A stretch of DNA of 64,000 nucleotides from a bacterium (GTDB lineage: Bacteria > SZUA-79 > Acidulodesulfobacterales > Acidulodesulfobacteraceae), in assembly GCA_021845685.1 (NCBI GenBank), contig JAJZVN010000005.1, positions 62,001 to 126,000 of the forward strand. The letters are read 5' to 3'. The notes beneath the pieces are model-generated. The model saw nothing but the letters and a program-made list of their open reading frames with translations, made no database searches and was not told the DNA's origin. Numbering within the stretch: position 1 is the first letter of the stretch; every line of letters begins with the position of its first letter. The position numbers were made by a program, and so were the translations under genes. This document shows positions 59,690 through 64,000 of this stretch, piece after piece.

Positions 59690-60595
59690 TTAAATCATTC
59701 CTTTTGTTGACGGAATATTATTTCTCCCCGTCTTTCTTAAAGCATTAGAAATGCTTACGGCGCAAGATTTAAAAGTTGCTTCGGTTATATGATGATAATT
59801 ATTGCCGTACATAACATTAATATGCAGATTAATCAAAGCGTTTTTACAAAAAGCTTCAAAAAAAATATTTACATAATCATAAAAAAAAATTTCTGCCACT
59901 AATTCATTATACAATAATTCCGAATTAAATAATTTTGTTTTTAATTCTTTTTCATTATTACTTAATTGAGATAATTGGGAAGAATCGTCAGAATTTATTG
60001 AATTTATTTTATGTATTAAATGTTTATATTTTGCATTAAAATTATTAAATTTATTAGTGAGTTTTCTTTTAGATAAAGGAAATCCTCTTGATAAATCGAC
60101 AAAACCATTGTTACGATTATTATTAATAATAGACAAAGATGATGTTTTATTTTTTATTTTAGACCCGTTACGAGCATCATTATCATAATTATCGTTATTA
60201 TAATAATAATGATACGCAAAATATGCTCTTCCGCTAAAATCGACGGTAGTCTGTACTAATGCCTCATCCATGGGAACTGATGCAAAACCGTATCTGTTTA
60301 TACCCTTTTTTTCTCCGGCAAGTTTATTAACGGCTTGCCCCAGCACAATTCCCGTATCTTCTATCAAATGATGCAAATCTATTTCAATATCGCCTTTCGC
60401 ATTTAAATTAATATCAAAATTGGAGTGTTTTGCTAATTGTTCAAGCATATGATTAAAAAAAGGAACACCCGTGCTTATATTATATTCGCCGTTTCCATCA
60501 ATATTTAAATAAAGCTCAATATCTGTTTCTTTAGTTTTTCTCTGAAACTTATCTTTTCTTAGTCCTTCGTCTTTAAATTTTTTGTCTTTAAGCAT
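59690..60595 (-). CDS. hisB: Imidazoleglycerol-phosphate dehydratase with ~100-residue insert
   Basis: Dehydrates imidazoleglycerol phosphate. The two metal-binding signatures are present, DLHHLIEDTGI and NNYHHITEATFKSCA, as is the C-terminal IPSTKGMI. The protein has 301 residues against about 195 usually. The surplus is an Asn/Lys/Ser-rich low-complexity insert at ~130-228, between the GRAYFAYH strand and the NELVAEIFF helix. There is no phosphatase domain. It is probably active, since both sites are intact, with the insert looping out. Confidence 0.92.
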   Translation of the reverse strand: MLKDKKFKDEGLRKDKFQRKTKETDIELYLNIDGNGEYNISTGVPFFNHMLEQLAKHSNFDINLNAKGDIEIDLHHLIEDTGIVLGQAVNKLAGEKKGINRYGFASVPMDEALVQTTVDFSGRAYFAYHYYYNNDNYDNDARNGSKIKNKTSSLSIINNNRNNGFVDLSRGFPLSKRKLTNKFNNFNAKYKHLIHKINSINSDDSSQLSQLSNNEKELKTKLFNSELLYNELVAEIFFYDYVNIFFEAFCKNALINLHINVMYGNNYHHITEATFKSCAVSISNALRKTGRNNIPSTKGMI

Positions 60596-60663
60596 TTTAA
60601 TTATATAATATATTTTACTTTTTATAACGATTAATTCATTTTTAATTATTTTTATATAATACC

Positions 60664-60890
60664 TTAAATAACCATTAGAAATTTTTTTTCCGGATAACCG
60701 CTTAGCTCTCGGCTTATAGCCTCGTGAACAGAAACGGGGTGCATTTCTATCTTCGGAACTTTCCTGCCTGTGCAGGAATAACTTTGCAAAGGCTTAAATT
60801 TTAACCTATTCGGTATTATTCCTGTGAAAGCGGGAATCCAGTATTTATCATATATTGAATCAGTTTTAATAATTTCTAACAGTGATTTAA
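60664..60890. repeat. MITE-like element, family 1, copy 3 (enters hisC)
   Basis: A 227-bp copy with 20-bp ends at 60664-60683 and 60871-60890 that differ at three positions. It shares the internal CAGGAAT, TTAAATTTTAACCTATT and TCAGTTTTAATAATTTC segments, but has about 70 bp of extra sequence near the left end. Its right terminus contains the stop codon and last codons of hisC. Confidence 0.8.
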
Positions 60891-62036
60891 ATTCTTCTTA
60901 TTATTATCATTGATTTTTATATTTAAGCCAAATTCTTTGAAATATTCAATTATTTTATCGTTTTCTGAAAGAAGTCCAATGGTTATTCTATAAAAATTCT
61001 CAAACCGTCCGGTAAAATTTCTTATAACTATATTATTTTTTTTAAGAAAATCATCAAAGTCAGGTTTCATATTTTTATTAATTAATTTAAAAAAAATAAA
61101 ATTTGCATCCGACTTATAAATTTCAATAAAACTTAATTTTTTTAACTTTACGAATAATTTATCCCTCTGAATAATCGTCTTCTTAATATTTTTTTCAAAA
61201 AATTCATAATTATTTAAAAAAAATTCTATTGAAGCTAATGTTAATGAATTAATATTATACGGAAGTTTAATTTTTTTAAATTCATTTATTAGTTTATCTC
61301 CTGCAAATAGCATACCAAATCTTAAACCAGCTAGACCTATTTTAGAAAACGTTTTTAAAACTATTAAATTTTCATATTTATGCAAATATTTGATAAAAGA
61401 TTCTTTATCGGAAAAGAACAAATAAGCTTCATCTATGACAATAATATTATTTTTATTTTCAAGGAGGCTTATTAATATATCATAGCTAAAATGATTTCCC
61501 GTAGGATTATTAGGATAGCTAAAAAAATAAATATTTTTTTGCGATTTGATATTTTTTTTGTTTCCGCTATTTACGGTATGCAAACCGGATACGGCATTTT
61601 GTTCTAAAATATATTGAGGCAATTCAAAAAAATCTTCGAGCAAATTAATATTATTAACTTTCAAATCATTATATTTTGCAATTATTTCATACATAGAAAA
61701 AGAAGGGTAGGGTATATTCACGACAACATCTTTTTTTAAGCTTGACAAAATAATAGATATAAGTTCGTCGGAACCATTTCCGAACATAAAATTAACGGAC
61801 TTTATATTATAAAAATTTTCTAATAATTTAATTAATTTTTTATTGCCCGAATCAGGATATAAATTAATAAGAGTTTCTTTTATAAAATCGGCATACTTTC
61901 TTTTTAAGCTTTTATTTAATGTGTAGTTTGATTCATTGGCATCTAATTTGAGCAAATTAGAATCTGGTTCAATTTCTATTAATTGATAAGGTTTAAGATT
62001 TAGAACGCTATCTTTAATAAAATTATAAATTTCCAT
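60876..62036 (-). CDS. hisC: Histidinol-phosphate aminotransferase
   Basis: A PLP enzyme that transaminates imidazole acetol phosphate. Typical segments are LDANESNY, FSYPNNPTGN, IIVIDEAYLFFSD and LKTFSKIGLAGLRFGM with the PLP-binding Lys. It has 386 residues. Its last residues (NLNHC) and the TAG stop are encoded by the terminal repeat of a MITE-like element. An Asn/Lys-rich stretch near residues 150-170 resembles the low-complexity inserts in other his genes. Confidence 0.95.
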   Translation of the reverse strand: MEIYNFIKDSVLNLKPYQLIEIEPDSNLLKLDANESNYTLNKSLKRKYADFIKETLINLYPDSGNKKLIKLLENFYNIKSVNFMFGNGSDELISIILSSLKKDVVVNIPYPSFSMYEIIAKYNDLKVNNINLLEDFFELPQYILEQNAVSGLHTVNSGNKKNIKSQKNIYFFSYPNNPTGNHFSYDILISLLENKNNIIVIDEAYLFFSDKESFIKYLHKYENLIVLKTFSKIGLAGLRFGMLFAGDKLINEFKKIKLPYNINSLTLASIEFFLNNYEFFEKNIKKTIIQRDKLFVKLKKLSFIEIYKSDANFIFFKLINKNMKPDFDDFLKKNNIVIRNFTGRFENFYRITIGLLSENDKIIEYFKEFGLNIKINDNNKKNLNHC

Positions 62037-62098
62037 AATTTTAGATTGCCCTAATCTTAGATTGATTAATGCAATTTTTTTATATAATTTAGTTATAT

Positions 62099-62275
62099 TA
62101 TATTTCTTTAACCATCAAACAAATCATTAAATAAATATAGTTTGATGAGATTTTTATTTTCTATTTTTATTTAGTTTTATTATATTTCTTTAACCATCAA
62201 ATAAATCATTAAATAAATATAGTTTGATTAGATGTTTATTTCCTATTTTTATTTAATTTTATTATATTTCTTTAC
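62099..62275. repeat. 82-bp tandem repeat between hisC and hisD
   Basis: Units start with TATATTTCTTTA at 62099, 62181 and 62263, giving two full copies and a partial third. Each full copy contains a hairpin, with ATCAAAC/GTTTGAT in the first and ATCAAA/TTTGAT in the second. It lies in the his transcript between hisD and hisC. There is no coding capacity. Confidence 0.85.
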
Positions 62276-62324
62276 TTATTTAATTATTTTGATTTTAAAT
62301 ATAATTTAAATATTCAATTTAATT

Positions 62325-63767
62325 TTAATATATTTCTTTATCTGCCTGTGAAAGCCGCATAAGCACTGAATTGCCATGCGCGCCTAAACCTTCAATGTCC
62401 GAAAAAAACTTTATATCTTTTGCATTTTTATTTAAAAAGTCTTCTGTTGAAAAAATAACGCTTGTTCTTTTTAAAAATGATACGGTATCAAGCGGAGAAA
62501 AAAACCTTGCGGTTCCGCCGGTGGGCAAAACATGACTCGGGCCTGCAATATAATCGCCTATTGCTTCAGGAGTATTTTCACCAAGAAACACTGCGCCTGC
62601 ATTTTTTATTAAAAATAATTTTTCAAACGGATTTCTTATATATAATTCTAAATGTTCGGGGGATAAAGCATTGGCGATATTAATAGATTCGTCGACAGAA
62701 CAGGTTAGCACTAAAGAACCATTAGAATCTAAAGATTTTTCAATAATATTCTTTCTGTCTTCTTTTAAAATAAGTTTTTCTAAAGATTTTTTAACATTTT
62801 CAATTAAATCAAAAGAATTTGTAATCAATGTAGAAACGGCCATTTCATCGTGCTCTGCCTGAGACATTAAATCGATCGCTGCTTTATCCGGATTCGCAAA
62901 TTCATCACATATTACCGCAATTTCACTTGGTCCTGCTATCATATCAATATCCACATCTCCGTAAACCATCTTTTTGGCGGTTGCAACATATATATTGCCC
63001 GGTCCGACTATTTTATCAACTGCAGGAATAGTTTCAGTTCCGTATGCCAGCGCAAATATAGCCTGCGGTCCTCCTATTCTGTATATTTTATCTACTCCGC
63101 ACAAAACAGCCGATGCAATAACATAATTGTTCAATTTATCGGAGGGAGGGGTGACCATAATTAATTCTTTGACTCCTGCGGCTTTTGCAGGGATAGCGTT
63201 CATTATAACAGAAGAAGGGTAGCTTGCTTTTCCTCCCGGAACATATATGCCGACTCTTTGAAGCGGAGAAATTAATTGTCCGGTAATAATTCCCGGAGCA
63301 ATAATATTGCCGCTATTATTATCGTTATTATTATCATAGTTAAATTTGCTATTTTCTGCAAAATTATTATTTATTGAGCCGATAAAATTTTCTTCGACAC
63401 TTTCACAATTATCAAAAGAAAACCATGTTTTTATTTTTTGCTTTGAATGATAATCAAAAACTCTCTTAATTGTTTTTTCTAATATTTTTCGTTCATTATT
63501 AGATAAAAAATCTAATGCGGATTTTTTATCTTTTTCTTTTATTTCAAATTCATCGGGATTGATACATACTTTATCAAATCTTTCGGTATAAAAAGATAAG
63601 GCATTATCTTTTTCTTCTAAAATTTTATTACGTATAATTTCTAAATCATGCTGAATATCTGCGCTAAAATTTAATTGCAGTTTTCTTCTTTCAAAAATAA
63701 ATGATTTAAAATTATCTTTTTTTGCATCAAAAAATTTCATTTTATATTTTTTATAATATGGTGTCAT
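62325..63767 (-). CDS. hisD: Histidinol dehydrogenase
   Basis: Oxidises histidinol to histidine in two steps. Conserved blocks are GIYVPGGKASYPSSVIMNAIPAKAAG, GPQAIFALAYGTETIPAVDKIVGPGN, AGPSEIAVI, QAEHDE and ALSPEHLEL. It has 480 residues, with an Asn-rich insert near 125-152. The first ATG (63767) lies in repeat-derived sequence with an SD-like AGGA touching it. The ATG at 63740 (MKFFDAKKDN) may be the native start. Confidence 0.96.
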   Translation of the reverse strand: MTPYYKKYKMKFFDAKKDNFKSFIFERRKLQLNFSADIQHDLEIIRNKILEEKDNALSFYTERFDKVCINPDEFEIKEKDKKSALDFLSNNERKILEKTIKRVFDYHSKQKIKTWFSFDNCESVEENFIGSINNNFAENSKFNYDNNNDNNSGNIIAPGIITGQLISPLQRVGIYVPGGKASYPSSVIMNAIPAKAAGVKELIMVTPPSDKLNNYVIASAVLCGVDKIYRIGGPQAIFALAYGTETIPAVDKIVGPGNIYVATAKKMVYGDVDIDMIAGPSEIAVICDEFANPDKAAIDLMSQAEHDEMAVSTLITNSFDLIENVKKSLEKLILKEDRKNIIEKSLDSNGSLVLTCSVDESINIANALSPEHLELYIRNPFEKLFLIKNAGAVFLGENTPEAIGDYIAGPSHVLPTGGTARFFSPLDTVSFLKRTSVIFSTEDFLNKNAKDIKFFSDIEGLGAHGNSVLMRLSQADKEIY

Positions 63768-63768
63768 T

Positions 63769-63842
63769 CCTGCTAAAACAGGAATCCATAGTTATTTAAG
63801 TTATTCTGCATTAGAACTTATAAATAATTTCTAATGCAGAAT
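63769..63842. repeat. Paired hairpins upstream of hisD
   Basis: TCCTG..CAGGA forms a short stem just before hisD. ATTCTGCATTAGAA (63803-63816) pairs perfectly with 63829-63842 across a 12-base loop. The GTCATTCCTG..CAGGAATCC core resembles the internal part of the MITE-like elements, but the ends differ. Confidence 0.65.
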
Positions 63843-63874
63843 TAAGAATTATTTTATTTTTATTCTAATTTTAT

Positions 63875-64000
63875 TTATATATTTTTATTAATTCTCATTA
63901 TAACATTATGTATTTCTTTAGGATTTGTTTTCAGGCTTGCCCTGTTAACAATCAGCCGTGATGTTATAACGGCAATTTCTTCAATAAGCAAAAGATTGTT
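63875..64000 (-). CDS. hisG: ATP phosphoribosyltransferase C-terminus (partial)
   Basis: The last 41 codons of a minus-strand frame reading in from beyond the window. The segment LLLIEEIAVITSRLIVNRASLKT matches the end of short-form HisG (E-I-x-x-x-S-R-L-I-x-N-x-A-x-x-K). It is followed by a Lys/Asn-rich tail and TAA. It begins the his run, upstream of hisD. HisG catalyses the first, feedback-regulated step. Confidence 0.85.
   Translation of the reverse strand, partial: NNLLLIEEIAVITSRLIVNRASLKTNPKEIHNVIMRINKNI

Noticed and set aside
62099-62275. CRISPR-like array
   Set aside because: The 82-bp units are tandem copies with no spacers, and no cas genes are in the window.

Overview
The window is very AT-rich (roughly 30% GC by eye) and almost entirely coded on the minus strand. 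Gene content and order point to a Gram-negative bacterium of the former Deltaproteobacteria. The evidence is an lnt-prfB-lysS-lolC-lolD-bamA-skp-lpxD run and an rseP-tsaB-DUF465-ilvD-ilvB-ilvH-ilvC-psd-pssA-leuA-leuC-leuD-leuB-asd run, both as in Geobacter-like genomes. A DoxDA thiosulfate:quinone oxidoreductase beside a periplasmic DsrE-like protein suggests an acidophilic sulfur-metabolising lineage such as the Acidulodesulfobacterales (SZUA-79). That lineage name is inference, not shown by the sequence.

Layout, left to right. 1-8.7 kb: envelope biogenesis and translation (lpxD start, skp, bamA, lolDC, lysS, prfB with its programmed +1 frameshift). 8.7-17.8 kb: lnt, mazG, a diacylglycerol kinase-PAP2 fusion, ybeY, a PgpH-like HD phosphodiesterase, phoH, murJ. 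17.9-31.1 kb: a branched-chain amino acid superoperon with the phosphatidylethanolamine genes psd and pssA embedded. 31.1-41.2 kb: tsaB, rseP, pheT, dprA, a ComF-like gene, a UvrD-type helicase on the plus strand, and pheS. 41.2-44.1 kb: a three-gene sulfur cluster coding, in transcription order, for a solute-binding protein, DoxDA and a secreted DsrE-like protein.

44.1-51.5 kb is an accessory island of decaying mobile DNA. It holds a frameshifted tyrosine integrase with a tRNA-Thr 3' fragment at its end, a VapBC module, a TnpB relic, a secreted DUF4214/RTX-like protein broken at a G10 tract, a frameshifted sulfotransferase, Uma2 and IS3 relics, and a HEPN/MNT module. Near-identical direct repeats of about 94 and 117 bp lie near its two ends, and it is followed by an intact tRNA-Leu(UAA).

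51.7-54.4 kb encodes an NfnAB-type electron-transfer pair. 54.5-64 kb is the histidine pathway (hisG-hisD-hisC-hisB-amidase-hisH-hisA-hisF-hisIE), ending in a good intrinsic terminator. Most of its longer intergenic gaps hold a repeat element, including MITE-like elements with terminal inverted repeats; one of these supplies the last codons of hisC. Several conserved enzymes (MazG, HisB, HisIE, HisD) carry Asn-rich low-complexity inserts.

The best candidates for something undescribed are the solute-binding protein/DoxDA/DsrE cluster, whose two periplasmic partners each have a single cysteine, and the DUF4214 protein with its poly-G switch next to a sulfotransferase.
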